A stretch of DNA of 38,974 nt from SG8-39 sp041558415 (GCA_041558415.1 JBFFEY010000024.1:1-38974); one strand, 5' to 3'. Counted from the first letter of the stretch, positions 1 through 8,472 are shown. Notes: generated from the sequence alone by a model not told the origin. Translations and numbers: made by a program.

Positions 1-656
1 AGGAGCCCGTGGCGGTCACGCTCGCCGACTTCGTCGCCTGCGACACGCGCCACGCGCGCCACTTTGCGCAGGTGCCGCGCGAGAAGTGGAACGGCGGTAT
101 GGTGCAGCTCGAGGGCTGCCTTGGCGAGGCGCCACGCGGATTGCCGCAGCAGCTGCCGAGTCTGATGCTGGTCGACGCCGACAACCGTCTGCAGCGTGCC
201 ATCGTCGACGACAAGCTGGTACGCGAGACGCGCCGCTGCCGCGAGGCCTGGCACAGCCTGCAGGAGCTGGGCGGCATCCACAATTCGCACGCCGACCGGG
301 TGCGGGCGCAGCAAAGCGTCGCGCCGGCGGCAGCGCCGGCCGAGCCCGCCGCGCCGGCGGCCGCGGAGAGCGTCGCCAAGGCAGCGCCCGCGGAACCGGC
401 GCCGCCCTCGGACGAGCCTTACATCGAGACGCCGCGCTGCTCGAGCTGCAACGAGTGCATCCAGATCAATCCGCGCATGTTCGCCTACGACGAGAACCAG
501 CAGGCGCGCATCGTCGACGCCAGCGTTGGCAGCTACCGCGAGCTGGTCGAGGCGGCGGAGAACTGCCAGGTCGCGATCATCCACCCGGGCAAGCCGAAGA
601 ACCCGAAGGAGCCCGGTCTGGACGAGCTGCTCAAGCGCGCCGAGCCGTTCCTCTGA
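1..656 (+). CDS. Ferredoxin-type [4Fe-4S] protein, 3' end (partial)
   Basis: The reading frame is already open at the left edge (GAG CCC before the GTG at 9), so I treat this as the C-terminal ~215 residues of a longer protein; AGGAG at 1-5 is only 3 nt from that GTG, too close for a convincing start. An N-terminal segment of unknown fold (about residues 1-100 of the visible part) is followed by an Ala/Pro/Glu-rich linker and a small ferredoxin domain. That domain has CSSCNEC (CxxCxxC) around residues 143-149 and a fourth cysteine in ENCQVAIIHPG, consistent with one [4Fe-4S] cluster. The linker suggests an electron-transfer domain tethered to a larger oxidoreductase, possibly related to pyruvate:ferredoxin oxidoreductases; that relation is inference. 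It is convergent with the PcaC-like gene, 16 bp away. Confidence 0.7.
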   Translation, partial: EPVAVTLADFVACDTRHARHFAQVPREKWNGGMVQLEGCLGEAPRGLPQQLPSLMLVDADNRLQRAIVDDKLVRETRRCREAWHSLQELGGIHNSHADRVRAQQSVAPAAAPAEPAAPAAAESVAKAAPAEPAPPSDEPYIETPRCSSCNECIQINPRMFAYDENQQARIVDASVGSYRELVEAAENCQVAIIHPGKPKNPKEPGLDELLKRAEPFL

Positions 657-672
657 GCGGCGCGCCGCGGTC

Positions 673-1062
673 TCAGATGCCGCGGTCCTTGAACACTTCC
701 TTGGCGCAGCGGAAGCTCTCCACCGCCGCGGGCACGCCGCAGTAGATCGCCACCTGCAGGAACACCTCGCGGATGTCGTCCTTGGTCAGACCGTTGTTGA
801 GGGCGCCGTTGATGTGCAGCTTCAGCTCCTGCGAGCGGCCGAGCCCCGAGAGCATCGCCAGGTTGAGCATGGAGCGCGTCTGGCGCGGCAGGCCCGGCCG
901 GTTCCAGACGTCGTTCCAGCAGTAGCTGTTCAGCAGGTCGACAAATGGCGCGTTGAAGTCGTCGACCGCGGCCATGCCCTTGTCGACGTATTCCGCGCCG
1001 AGCACCTCGCGGCGCGTCTTCAGGCCGTCGGCATAGCGTTCCTTGTGCGATCTCTTGTCCAT
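673..1062 (-). CDS. Carboxymuconolactone decarboxylase family protein (PcaC-like)
   Basis: 129 residues, the usual length of stand-alone PcaC (4-carboxymuconolactone decarboxylase, protocatechuate branch of the beta-ketoadipate pathway). The all-helical CMD fold is recognisable from NLAMLSGLGRSQELKLHING followed by ALNNGLTKDDIREV and a C-terminal VAIYCGVPAA segment. The N-terminal R-R-E-V-L-G-A-E-Y-V region is also typical of PcaC. The ATG at 1062 is preceded by GGGAGA at good spacing. No other pca gene lies in the window, so the substrate cannot be fixed; many CMD proteins in this size class are not true PcaC. The gene is divergent from the SnoaL-like gene, sharing a ~100-bp intergenic region. 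Confidence 0.85.
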   Translation of the reverse strand: MDKRSHKERYADGLKTRREVLGAEYVDKGMAAVDDFNAPFVDLLNSYCWNDVWNRPGLPRQTRSMLNLAMLSGLGRSQELKLHINGALNNGLTKDDIREVFLQVAIYCGVPAAVESFRCAKEVFKDRGI

Positions 1063-1164
1063 GGCGTCTCCCGCAGTGGTTGTGATGGGGTTGCAAAGCG
1101 AACAAGTGTAACGCGCAGGCGCAGCAGCTTGCTAAGATCGAAGCGCAAATCGGAGGAGGTTCGC

Positions 1165-1611
1165 ATGCCAGATGTTTCCGCACAGTTCGCCGCGCTCATC
1201 GGGCGCATGACCGAGTCGATCTGCGGCGGCGCGCCCGAGGCCGCCGCCGCCTGCTTTACCGAGGACGGCATCTACCACGACGGCTTCTACGGCGAATTCA
1301 AGGGCCGCAACGCGATCGCCGAGATGGTGCGCAGACACTTCTACGGCGACGCCAAGGACTTCGCCTGGGCGCTGAGCGACGTCGTCTCGGATGGCCGCAT
1401 CGGCTACGCCAGCTACCTTTTCTCCTATACCGCGACGATGGCGGGCGCCGAGGGGCGGCGCATCGCGTTCCGCGGCATGTCGAAGGTGCTGCTCGCGGGC
1501 GGTCTGATGCAGCGCTACGAGGAGATTTTCGAGCGCGCCCCGGTGCTCGCCAAGCTCGGCTTCGCCGACGCGCGCATCCTCAAGTCGGTGCACAAGTGGG
1601 CGCGTGCATGA
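1165..1611 (+). CDS. SnoaL-like (NTF2 superfamily) protein
   Basis: 148 residues starting at the ATG at 1165, which has a strong GGAGGAGG ribosome-binding site 4-5 nt upstream; longer in-frame readings are not supported. The pattern of an N-terminal helix, A-A-A-C-F-T-E-D-G-I-Y-H-D, then F-K-G-R-N-A-I-A-E-M and a beta-rich second half is that of the cone-shaped NTF2/SnoaL fold, used by small isomerases, hydrolases and non-catalytic proteins. The reaction is unknown. It is the first gene of a run in which each stop overlaps the next start by ATGA (1608-1611 here), so it is probably translated with the aldolase, dehydrogenase and dehydratase and may act on an intermediate of that pathway. Confidence 0.85.
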   Translation: MPDVSAQFAALIGRMTESICGGAPEAAAACFTEDGIYHDGFYGEFKGRNAIAEMVRRHFYGDAKDFAWALSDVVSDGRIGYASYLFSYTATMAGAEGRRIAFRGMSKVLLAGGLMQRYEEIFERAPVLAKLGFADARILKSVHKWARA

Positions 1612-2390
1612 GCACGGTGCCGCCCAACGCGCTCAAGGCGCGCGCGCTGGCCGGCGAAACCGTGCTCGGCGCCCTGGTGTTCGAGTTCTTCTCGCCCGGC
1701 ATGCCGCAGGTGCTGAAGGCCGCGGACTGCGAGTTCGCGCTGTTCGACATGGAGCACAGCGGGCTCGGCTTCGAGACGCTAAAGATGTTGTTCGCCGCCT
1801 GCCGCGGCATCGGCCTGGCACCGATGGTGCGCGTGCCGAGAAGCGAGTACCACTTTCTCGCGCGCGCGCTCGATGTCGGCGCGCACGGCGTGATGGTGCC
1901 GATGGTGGAAAGCGCCGAGGAGGCCCGGCGCATCGTCGAGGCGACGCATTACCCGCCGCAGGGCCGGCGCGGCGCGGCCTTCGGCATCGCGCAGGACGAC
2001 TACCGCGGCGGCGACGTGAAAGCGAAGGTCGCCGAACTGAACGCCCGCACGCTGGTGATCGCGCAGATCGAATCGGAACGCGGGCTGGCCGAGGTGGAAG
2101 GGATCGCCGCAACGCCGGGCGTCGACGTGCTCTGGCTGGGGCACTTCGACCTCACCAATTTCCTCGGCATCCCGGGCGAGTTCGAGCACCCGCAGTACCT
2201 CGCGGCGATCGAGGCCATCGTCGCCGCCGCGCGGCGCAACGGCAAAGGGCTCGGCTTCATGGCGGCGGACGAAACCTGGGCCGCGCGTTACCGCGCGCTC
2301 GGCTTCAACATGATCGCCGCCGGCCTCGACCAGACGCTGCTGCAATCCGCGATCCGCCGCACGCTGGCGCCGCTACGGAGGGGAACATGA
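1608..2390 (+). CDS. HpcH/HpaI-family class II aldolase
   Basis: 260 residues from the ATG at 1608, chosen over the GTG at 1596 because it makes the ATGA overlap with the upstream stop. HpcH/HpaI aldolases are metal-dependent TIM barrels that cleave 2-keto-(3-deoxy/4-hydroxy) acids to pyruvate and an aldehyde. The active-site set is visible: H50 in FDMEHSGLG (base), R75 in MVRVPRSEY, E155 in AQIESERG and D181 in WLGHFDLTN (metal ligands), at almost the same numbers as in HpcH. The adjacent hydroxyacid dehydrogenase and enolase-superfamily dehydratase suggest a dehydratase then aldolase route for an acid sugar, like the RhmD/RhmA pair for rhamnonate. The actual substrate is unknown; citrate-lyase beta-like chemistry is less likely. 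Confidence 0.92.
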   Translation: MSTVPPNALKARALAGETVLGALVFEFFSPGMPQVLKAADCEFALFDMEHSGLGFETLKMLFAACRGIGLAPMVRVPRSEYHFLARALDVGAHGVMVPMVESAEEARRIVEATHYPPQGRRGAAFGIAQDDYRGGDVKAKVAELNARTLVIAQIESERGLAEVEGIAATPGVDVLWLGHFDLTNFLGIPGEFEHPQYLAAIEAIVAAARRNGKGLGFMAADETWAARYRALGFNMIAAGLDQTLLQSAIRRTLAPLRRGT

Positions 2391-3388
2391 GCTTCAAAGT
2401 GGGTCTCACCCGCGAGCTGCTCGACGCGCAGGGCGAGCCGTCGTTCGGCCGGCGCGCGCTCGAGGTGCTGCAGGAGAACCCGGCCATCGATTGGGAGTTC
2501 ATGCCCGAGACACTGGCCGAGATCACGTCGGAGGTGGCGGCGCGCTACGACGGCATCTACGTCAACGCGCCGCGCGTGACGCGGCAGTCCGTTGCGCGTG
2601 CCGACTGCCGCGTGAAGATCTTCGCCCGCCACGGCGTCGGCTACGACTCGGTCGACGTGCCAGCGATGACCGAACGCGGCATTCTCGTCACCAACACGCC
2701 GATCGCGGTGCGCCGCCCGGTGGCGGTGGCTGCGCTCACCATGCTGTTCGCACTGACCGGGCGGCTGTTCGCCAAGGACCGCCTGACGCGCGCCGGCCGC
2801 TGGGCGGAGCGCACCAGCCACATGGGGGTGGGGCTGGTCGGCCGCACGCTCGGGCTGGTCGGCGCCGGCGGCATCGGCCAGGAGCTGCTGCGCGTCGCGC
2901 AGCCCTTCGGCATGCGCCTGCGGGTCGCCGATCCCTACGTCGACGACGCGGCGCTTGCGCCGCTCGGCGCAAAGCGGGTCGAGCTCGATCGGCTCGTGGG
3001 CGAAGCCGACTTCGTCGTCGTCACCTGTCTGCTGAACGAGGAAACGCACCACCTGATCGGCGCTGCGCAGTTCGCGCGCATGAAGCCCACGGCGTTTTTC
3101 ATCAACATGGCGCGCGGCCCGGTGGTCGACGAGCCGGCGCTGATCGAGACGCTCAAGGCGCGGCGCATTGCCGGCGCCGGCATCGACGTCTTCGAGCAGG
3201 AGCCGGTCGATCCGGCCAACCCGCTGCTCGGCCTGGACAACGTGATCGTCACGCCGCACGCGCTGTGCTGGACCGACGAGTGCTTCCACGACATCGCCGC
3301 GACGGGGCTGAAGAGCATCGTCGACGTCTCGCTCGGCCGCCGTCCGGCGCATCTCGTCGACCCCAAGGCTTGGAAGGCAGCCGCATGA
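2387..3388 (+). CDS. D-isomer-specific 2-hydroxyacid dehydrogenase
   Basis: 333 residues from the ATG at 2387, within the ATGA overlap with the aldolase; AGGGGAAC precedes it. The NAD(P)-binding Rossmann motif is GAGGIG at 159-164, followed by the usual VADPY second strand. The catalytic triad of the family is present: R243 in NMARGPVVDE, E272 in FEQEPVDP and H291 in VTPHALCW. The enzyme should interconvert a 2-keto acid and a D-2-hydroxyacid, in the cytoplasm. Its position between an aldolase and a dehydratase suggests it handles a keto-acid product or an alternative substrate of the same pathway. Phosphoglycerate dehydrogenase-like annotation is possible, but no ACT or serA-type C-terminal domain is present. 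Confidence 0.92.
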   Translation: MSFKVGLTRELLDAQGEPSFGRRALEVLQENPAIDWEFMPETLAEITSEVAARYDGIYVNAPRVTRQSVARADCRVKIFARHGVGYDSVDVPAMTERGILVTNTPIAVRRPVAVAALTMLFALTGRLFAKDRLTRAGRWAERTSHMGVGLVGRTLGLVGAGGIGQELLRVAQPFGMRLRVADPYVDDAALAPLGAKRVELDRLVGEADFVVVTCLLNEETHHLIGAAQFARMKPTAFFINMARGPVVDEPALIETLKARRIAGAGIDVFEQEPVDPANPLLGLDNVIVTPHALCWTDECFHDIAATGLKSIVDVSLGRRPAHLVDPKAWKAAA

Positions 3389-4530
3389 AGATCACTGACA
3401 TCAAGACCTACTGCCTGTCGACGCCGCTCGAGACGCCCTTTGCCTTCTCGCAGGGCTGGGTCAAGGCGCGCGGCGCGACGCTGGTCGAGATCGTGACCGA
3501 CACGGGCGTTTGCGGCTGGGGCGAGTCGATCTGCATGGGCCTGCAGCCGCCGCAGATCGCGGCCGCGGCGATCGAGCATGCGCTCAAGCCGGTGCTGCTC
3601 GGCGCCGATCCGCGCGATGTCGAGGTGCTGTGGCACCGCATGTACCACCACACGCGCGACTACGGTCAGAAGGGCGCGCTGATGGGCGCGCTCTCGGGCG
3701 TCGACATCGCGTTGTGGGACGTCGCCGGCAAGTCGCTCGGCGTGCCGGTGCACCGCCTGCTCGGCGGCGCCTTCCGCCACCGCGTCGAGGCCTACGCCAC
3801 CGGCTTTTACCGCGTGCGCGGCCAGGGCGAAGCAAAGCGCCTCGCCGACGAGGCGCTGACGCATCGGCGCAACGGTTTTCGTGCCATGAAGGTGAAGCTC
3901 GGCTTCGGCGTCGAGGACGACATCGCAGTGATGCGCGCGGTGCGCGAGGCGCTGGCCGGCGAGCCGGTGACCTTGATGATCGACAGCAACCACGCCTACG
4001 GCGTGGCCGACGCGATCCGCCTCGGCCGCGCGCTGGAAGACATGCAACTGCGCTGGTACGAGGAGCCGGTGGTGCCCGAGCGGCCCGCGGACTACCGCGC
4101 AGTGCGCGATGCGCTCGACATCCCGATCGCGGGCGGCGAGAACGAGTACACGCTGTACGGCTTCCAGAACCTGCTCTCGCAGGAGGCGCTCGACATCGCC
4201 CAGCCCGACCTGTGCTGCTGCGGCGGCTTCACCGCGGCCAAGCACATCGTTGCGCTGGCGCAGGCGCAGGGCGTGCAGGTCAACCCGCACGTCTGGGGCT
4301 CGGCGGTCGGCCAGGCCGCCTCGCTGCAGTGGATCGCGTCGATTCCCGTGGCGCACCACGCGCTCACCGCCGCCGAGCCGGTGTTCGAATACGACACCTC
4401 GTCGCATCCCTTCCGCAGCCGGCTGGTGAAGGAGCCGGTGCTGCAGCACGACGGCTGGATCGAGCTGCCGCGCCGCCCGGGCATCGGCGTCGAGGTGAAC
4501 CGCGACGTGCTCGCGGAATTCGCGGTCTAG
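3385..4530 (+). CDS. Mandelate racemase/muconate-lactonizing enzyme family protein (acid-sugar dehydratase-like)
   Basis: 381 residues from the ATG at 3385 (third ATGA overlap in the run). Enolase-superfamily architecture: an alpha+beta N-terminal cap (1-~125) and a TIM barrel. Barrel motifs are all visible: KxK with K169/K171 in AMKVKLGFG, metal ligands D200 (MIDSNH), E226 (WYEEPV) and E252 (AGGENEY), D275 in IAQPDLCC and H302 in NPHVWGS. This D/E/E metal set with a KxK base and a His-Asp dyad is characteristic of the mandelate racemase subgroup, many of which dehydrate sugar acids to 2-keto-3-deoxy acids. Pairing with an HpcH-type aldolase supports dehydratase rather than racemase; the substrate remains unassigned. 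Confidence 0.92.
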   Translation: MKITDIKTYCLSTPLETPFAFSQGWVKARGATLVEIVTDTGVCGWGESICMGLQPPQIAAAAIEHALKPVLLGADPRDVEVLWHRMYHHTRDYGQKGALMGALSGVDIALWDVAGKSLGVPVHRLLGGAFRHRVEAYATGFYRVRGQGEAKRLADEALTHRRNGFRAMKVKLGFGVEDDIAVMRAVREALAGEPVTLMIDSNHAYGVADAIRLGRALEDMQLRWYEEPVVPERPADYRAVRDALDIPIAGGENEYTLYGFQNLLSQEALDIAQPDLCCCGGFTAAKHIVALAQAQGVQVNPHVWGSAVGQAASLQWIASIPVAHHALTAAEPVFEYDTSSHPFRSRLVKEPVLQHDGWIELPRRPGIGVEVNRDVLAEFAV

Positions 4531-4541
4531 GGGCGGCCCAG

Positions 4542-6278
4542 GTGCCGGTGCACAACGCCGACATCGCGCGCGTCTTCGAGGAGATCGCCGAGCTGCTCGA
4601 GCTCGAGGACGCCAACCCGTTCCGCGTGCGCGCCTACCGCAACGCCGCGCGCGTCGTCGGCGAGCAGCGCTTCGACATCGCCGAGCGCCTGGCGAAGGAG
4701 GGCGCGCTGCCCAAGCTGCCGGGCATCGGCGAGGACCTGAGCGCCAAAATCAGGGAGATCGCGGCCAGCGGCAGCTGCGTGCTGCGCGAGCGGCTCGCAA
4801 AACGCGCGCCGGCCGGCATCACCGAGCTGCTGCACCTGCCGGGCCTCGGCCCGAAGCGGGTGCGCACCCTGAATCGCGAGCTCGACGTGCACAGCCTGTC
4901 GCAGCTGGTGCGGGCGGCGAAGGACGGGCGGCTGCGCGCGCTCGCCGGCTTCGGCGCCAAGAGCGAGAAGACGCTGCTCGATGCCGCGCTCGCGCAGCTC
5001 GGCACCACCCAGCGCTTCAAGCTCGCGGTGGCGGGCGAGTACGCGCGGAGCCTGGTCGCGCACCTGGAGAAGACGCGCGGTGTGCGCAGCGTGGTCGTCG
5101 CCGGCAGCTACCGGCGCATGAAGGAGACCGTGGGCGACCTCGACATTCTGGTGACGGCCGAGTCGGACAAGGCCGCGCAGGCCGCGATGCAGCGCTTCGT
5201 CGCCTACGGTGAAGTGAAGAAGGTGCTGGCGCAGGGTGAGACGCGCGCCAGCGTGGTGCTCGCCTCGGGGCTGCAGGTCGACCTGCGCGTGGTGCCGCGC
5301 GAAAGCGCGGGCGCGGCGCTGCACTACTTCACCGGCTCGAAGGCGCACAACATCGCGCTGCGCCGCATGGCGCAGGCGAAGAAGCTGAAGGTCAACGAGT
5401 ACGGCGTGTTTCGCGGCGAGCAGCGCATTGCCGGCGAAACCGAGGAATCCGTCTACCAGCTGTTCGGCCTGCCGTGGATCGCGCCCGAGCTGCGCGAGGA
5501 CCAGGGCGAGCTCGAGGCGGCGCGCCGGGGCAACTTGCCGCAGCTCGTCACGCTCGAGGACCTGAAGGGCGATCTGCACGCCCACACCAAGGCGACCGAC
5601 GGCAGGAACAGCCTCGAGGACATGGCCAAGGCGGCGCAGGCGCGGGGCTTTGCCTACCTCGCGATCACCGAGCACTCGCGCCGCGTCACCGTCGCGCACG
5701 GCCTCGATCCGCAGCGCCTCGCGCGCCAGGTCGCCGCCATCGACGAACTCAACGCCAGGCTGAAGGGCTTCACGCTGCTGAAGGGCATCGAGGTCGACAT
5801 CCTGGAGGACGGCGCGCTCGACCTGCCCGAATCCGCGCTCGAGCCGCTCGACCTGGTGGTCGGCGCAGTGCACAGCAATTTCAAGCTGTCGCGCGCGCGG
5901 CAGACCGAGCGCATCCTGGCGGCGATGGACACGCCGTTCCTGTCGATTCTCGCCCATCCTTCCGGGCGCCTGATCGACACGCGTGAGCCCTACGACGTCG
6001 ACATGCTGGCGATCGTGCGCAAGGCCAGGGCGCGCGGCATCGCGCTCGAGCTGAATGCGCATCCCGAGCGGCTCGACCTGACCGACGTGCATTGCCACAT
6101 GGCGAAGGACGAAGGGGTCCTCGTGTGCGTCAACTCCGACGCCCACAGCGTCGCGGACTTCGACAACCTGCGCTACGGCATCGGCCAGGCGCGGCGCGGC
6201 TGGCTGGAGAAAAAGGACGTCCTCAACACCCGCTCGCTCGCCGGGCTGAGGAAGTTCTTCGCGCGCCGGCGCGGGTGA
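4542..6278 (+). CDS. polX: DNA polymerase/3'-5' exonuclease PolX (PolX-PHP)
   Basis: 578 residues from the GTG at 4542, preceded by AGGGGCGG; a second GTG at 4548 is an alternative. Length matches bacterial PolX (~570-580). Order: 8-kDa/HhH region (1-~120, with LPGIGEDLSAKI and LPGLGPKRV hairpins), X-family palm with the GDLDIL metal-binding aspartates and a third acidic residue in LQVDLRVVP, then a C-terminal PHP domain. The PHP metal-binding motifs are complete: GDLHAHTKATDG, ITEHSRR, GIEVDIL, GAVHSNF, LAHPSG, NAHPERLDL and VNSDAHS. Expected role is gap-filling in base-excision repair with Mn-dependent 3'-5' exonuclease activity. It starts 11 nt after the dehydratase stop, so it may share its transcript. 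It converges with the TPR gene, leaving 7 bp. Confidence 0.96.
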   Translation: MPVHNADIARVFEEIAELLELEDANPFRVRAYRNAARVVGEQRFDIAERLAKEGALPKLPGIGEDLSAKIREIAASGSCVLRERLAKRAPAGITELLHLPGLGPKRVRTLNRELDVHSLSQLVRAAKDGRLRALAGFGAKSEKTLLDAALAQLGTTQRFKLAVAGEYARSLVAHLEKTRGVRSVVVAGSYRRMKETVGDLDILVTAESDKAAQAAMQRFVAYGEVKKVLAQGETRASVVLASGLQVDLRVVPRESAGAALHYFTGSKAHNIALRRMAQAKKLKVNEYGVFRGEQRIAGETEESVYQLFGLPWIAPELREDQGELEAARRGNLPQLVTLEDLKGDLHAHTKATDGRNSLEDMAKAAQARGFAYLAITEHSRRVTVAHGLDPQRLARQVAAIDELNARLKGFTLLKGIEVDILEDGALDLPESALEPLDLVVGAVHSNFKLSRARQTERILAAMDTPFLSILAHPSGRLIDTREPYDVDMLAIVRKARARGIALELNAHPERLDLTDVHCHMAKDEGVLVCVNSDAHSVADFDNLRYGIGQARRGWLEKKDVLNTRSLAGLRKFFARRRG

Positions 6279-6285
6279 GCGGCGG

Positions 6286-7632
6286 CTAGGCGAGCGCCTG
6301 CTCGGCGGCGGCGTAGCCGACGCGCTCGGCGAGGGGCAGGGGCTTGTCGCGTGCCGCGCGCACCAGCGCCCGGCGCAGGTCATCCACCCGGTTCGCCTGC
6401 AGCGCCGCGTCCAGATAGAGCTGCAGCAGCACGTCCTGCTGCGCGTGGCTGCCGCCGAGGCAGTGCATGGTCTCGAGTACCGGGCGCATGCGCTCGAGCG
6501 CGCGCGCCGCCTCGCCCTTGCGATGCGCGAGCACCGCTTCACAGATCGGAGTCGCGACGTCGCGCACGATCGGGGCGAGCGTCTCCTTGCCGTCGCCGAA
6601 GGCGCGCATCGCCTGCAGCATGCGCGCCGCGGCCGCGTCACGTCCGCAGGCGGCCAGCGCCATCATCCAGTGCGGCAGGGTGAACGCCGAGCGGCAGTCG
6701 CCGATGCGCGCCTCCGCCTTGTCGGCGAGCTCGACCCAGCGCGCGCCGACGTCGACGCCCTGGCGCTCGAGGCGAAACAGCATTGCCGCCGCGTTCTGCA
6801 CGTCGATGTACAGGTCCGGCTGCGCCTGCGTGAGCGGCGAGGCGAGGTTGCGAAAGCGCCGGTCGTAGAGCCCGAGCACCGCCTCGAACTCGCGCCGCTC
6901 GTAGTGAAACAGCGCGCGGTGCCACCACAGATGATGCGCCAGGTTGTTGGCGCCTTCCCAGTGGCGCTCCATCTCGCCGAGGAAGGCGATGCCCTCGGCG
7001 CTGCGGCCCTGCATCTCCATGACGTGGGCCAGCGCGTGCGTGCCCCACAGGTCCTCGGGGTCGATCTCCACCGCCTTGCGGCCGGCGGGCTCGGCGACCG
7101 CGTACTCGCCGCATTCCTCCCAGGCGAAGCACTTGCAGGAGAGCAGCGTGCCGTAGCCCGGCAGCTGCGGACTCCATTTCGACTCGATGCGGTCGATCGA
7201 AGCGCGCATCGCCGCTGGGCGGCCGAGCCAGAAGTTGTTGAAGTGCGCCAGGCGAAAGGCCAGCACGTCGAGCGGCTGCGCGACGAGGATTTCCTCCCAG
7301 ATGCCGATCGTGCGCTCGAGGTCGCCGGCGATCCAGGCCTCGAGCGCAGCGAGGTGCTGCTGCTCGCGCGGCGTCGCGCCGGCGATCGTCTTGTGCGCCG
7401 CGCGCGCCGCCTCGGCCGCCGCCGCGACCTGGTTCTGGTCGAAGGCGAGCAGCATGAAGTAACCGCGCAGGATGTGGGCGAGGGCGAAGTCCTCGTCGGC
7501 CTCGAGCGCCGCGGCGAGCTGCTTTGCCGTGTCGGCGCGGTACTTGAAGTAGCCGATCAGCGTGCGGTCGAAGGCCGCCGCCGCCTCGGCGGACGCGGTG
7601 GTGATCGGCAGGCCGTGCAGGTCGCTGGGCAT
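6286..7632 (-). CDS. TTC38-type tetratricopeptide repeat protein
   Basis: 448 residues, almost entirely helical, with TPR-like repeats. An N-terminal GLPITTASAEAAAAFDRT segment, A-L-E-A-D-E-D-F-A-L-A-H, REQQHLAALEAW, and the conserved HALAHVMEMQGR and NLAHHLWWHRALFHYERREF motifs are the signature of the bacterial homologues of eukaryotic TTC38. Cytoplasmic: there is no signal peptide or membrane segment. The biochemical role of this family is not established; TPR arrays normally bind protein partners. The gene ends 7 bp from the converging polX stop. Confidence 0.88.
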   Translation of the reverse strand: MPSDLHGLPITTASAEAAAAFDRTLIGYFKYRADTAKQLAAALEADEDFALAHILRGYFMLLAFDQNQVAAAAEAARAAHKTIAGATPREQQHLAALEAWIAGDLERTIGIWEEILVAQPLDVLAFRLAHFNNFWLGRPAAMRASIDRIESKWSPQLPGYGTLLSCKCFAWEECGEYAVAEPAGRKAVEIDPEDLWGTHALAHVMEMQGRSAEGIAFLGEMERHWEGANNLAHHLWWHRALFHYERREFEAVLGLYDRRFRNLASPLTQAQPDLYIDVQNAAAMLFRLERQGVDVGARWVELADKAEARIGDCRSAFTLPHWMMALAACGRDAAAARMLQAMRAFGDGKETLAPIVRDVATPICEAVLAHRKGEAARALERMRPVLETMHCLGGSHAQQDVLLQLYLDAALQANRVDDLRRALVRAARDKPLPLAERVGYAAAEQALA

Positions 7633-7896
7633 CGGGCAATCGGTAGACGTGGCGGGGAGTGTACACAGGCGCAGGTGACGCGGCGCGCGGCTCGGGTTTC
7701 GCTACCTGCTGGCGTTACAGGATCGAGTTTGCGCGCGCAGGCTCGCCGGGGGAGGGGTAGGGGCGCGACGCGTCGGCGTCGATCGGCCGGCGGCGAGGAG
7801 CGCTCGGTCGCCTGTCCAGCAAACGAAAAGCCCCGCCGAAGCGGGGCACGGAGACGCGATCGCGTGAAGAGCGTAACGCAACGCGTCCGCAAAATA
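7633..7896. other. Intergenic region between two minus-strand genes
   Basis: 264 bp between the TPR gene and the small barrel-like gene. The right part holds the intrinsic terminator described separately. The rest (7633-7820) is where the TPR gene promoter must lie, but I see no clear -35/-10 pair and no convincing short gene. Confidence 0.5.
7824..7847 (-). terminator. Intrinsic terminator of the 7897-8196 gene
   Basis: On the minus strand the sequence reads GCCCCGC-TTCG-GCGGGGC followed by TTTTCGTTT: a perfect 7-bp GC stem, a UUCG tetraloop and a U-rich tail. It lies 50 nt after the stop codon of the minus-strand gene ending at 7897, the expected place for a rho-independent terminator. Confidence 0.88.
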
Positions 7897-8196
7897 CTAA
7901 ACCGACCTCCAAATCACGTCATTCGCTGATCCGGGGATGAAGTTGACGCTTCCCTTGGCTTGCAGCTCTAGCCATTTGGCGTCCGTCATGATTTTGGCCA
8001 TCGCTTCTTCCATGGCGCCGAGCGACGCGTATTCGGCGCGCCAGGCGATGCGGAAGGGATTCCCACCCACCGGCATCATGACTTCCAGCTTGATGCCGTG
8101 GGTTTTGCTCACATACTCCGCGATCTCCTTCGCGACCGAGATCGCGTCCCTGAGCTTGCCCTGTGCGATGGACGCCGTACGAACGAAACGGATCAT
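7897..8196 (-). CDS. Small dimeric alpha/beta-barrel-like protein (NIPSNAP/ABM-like)
   Basis: 99 residues from the ATG at 8196, which has a strong GGGAGAAGGAAG ribosome-binding site directly upstream; longer in-frame readings to 8415 lack one and are Arg-rich, so I reject them. The sequence MIRFVRTASIAQGKLRDAI, a central helix, MMPVGGNPFRIAWRAEY, a second helix and a terminal hydrophobic strand (NDVIWRSV) give the beta-alpha-beta-beta-alpha-beta order of ferredoxin-like dimeric barrels (NIPSNAP, ABM, EthD groups). No catalytic residue can be assigned. It is single-gene: divergent from the secreted protein upstream, with its own terminator downstream. Confidence 0.8.
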   Translation of the reverse strand: MIRFVRTASIAQGKLRDAISVAKEIAEYVSKTHGIKLEVMMPVGGNPFRIAWRAEYASLGAMEEAMAKIMTDAKWLELQAKGSVNFIPGSANDVIWRSV

Positions 8197-8403
8197 CTTC
8201 CTTCTCCCTAATGGATAACGGTGCTGAATCGCACCGCGTACATTATCCACGCGCACAGCCCACACGCCTGCAAGCCTATTGTGGATCCGCGGCAGGGCTC
8301 GAATGCCCGCCGGCTGGGCGCGGCCGCGCGTGCGAAAGCGGAGGGTCTTTTGCTCGGTCACGGCGCCATTTGCCCTATCGGAGTCGGAAATCCGTGAATT
8401 CTT

Positions 8404-8420
8404 ACCCTTTCTCAAAGGGT
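8404..8420 (+). promoter_or_regulatory. Short hairpin upstream of the small secreted protein
   Basis: ACCCTTT-CTC-AAAGGGT is a perfect 7-bp inverted repeat with a 3-nt loop, followed by TGTTTC, 52 bp before the ATG at 8473. It could be an operator or a 5'-leader hairpin; the short poly-T run makes it a poor terminator. It lies in the 276-bp divergent region 8197-8472, in which I could not place promoters confidently. Confidence 0.35.
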
Positions 8421-8472
8421 TGTTTCAGTGTGACCATGCCGCCTCAACCCTCTAACTGAAGGGAGCGGGGCC

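Noticed and set aside
8197..8415. N-terminal extension of the small barrel-like protein to 172 residues
   Set aside because: Extra residues are Arg-rich without domain, and a much better ribosome-binding site precedes the ATG at 8196.
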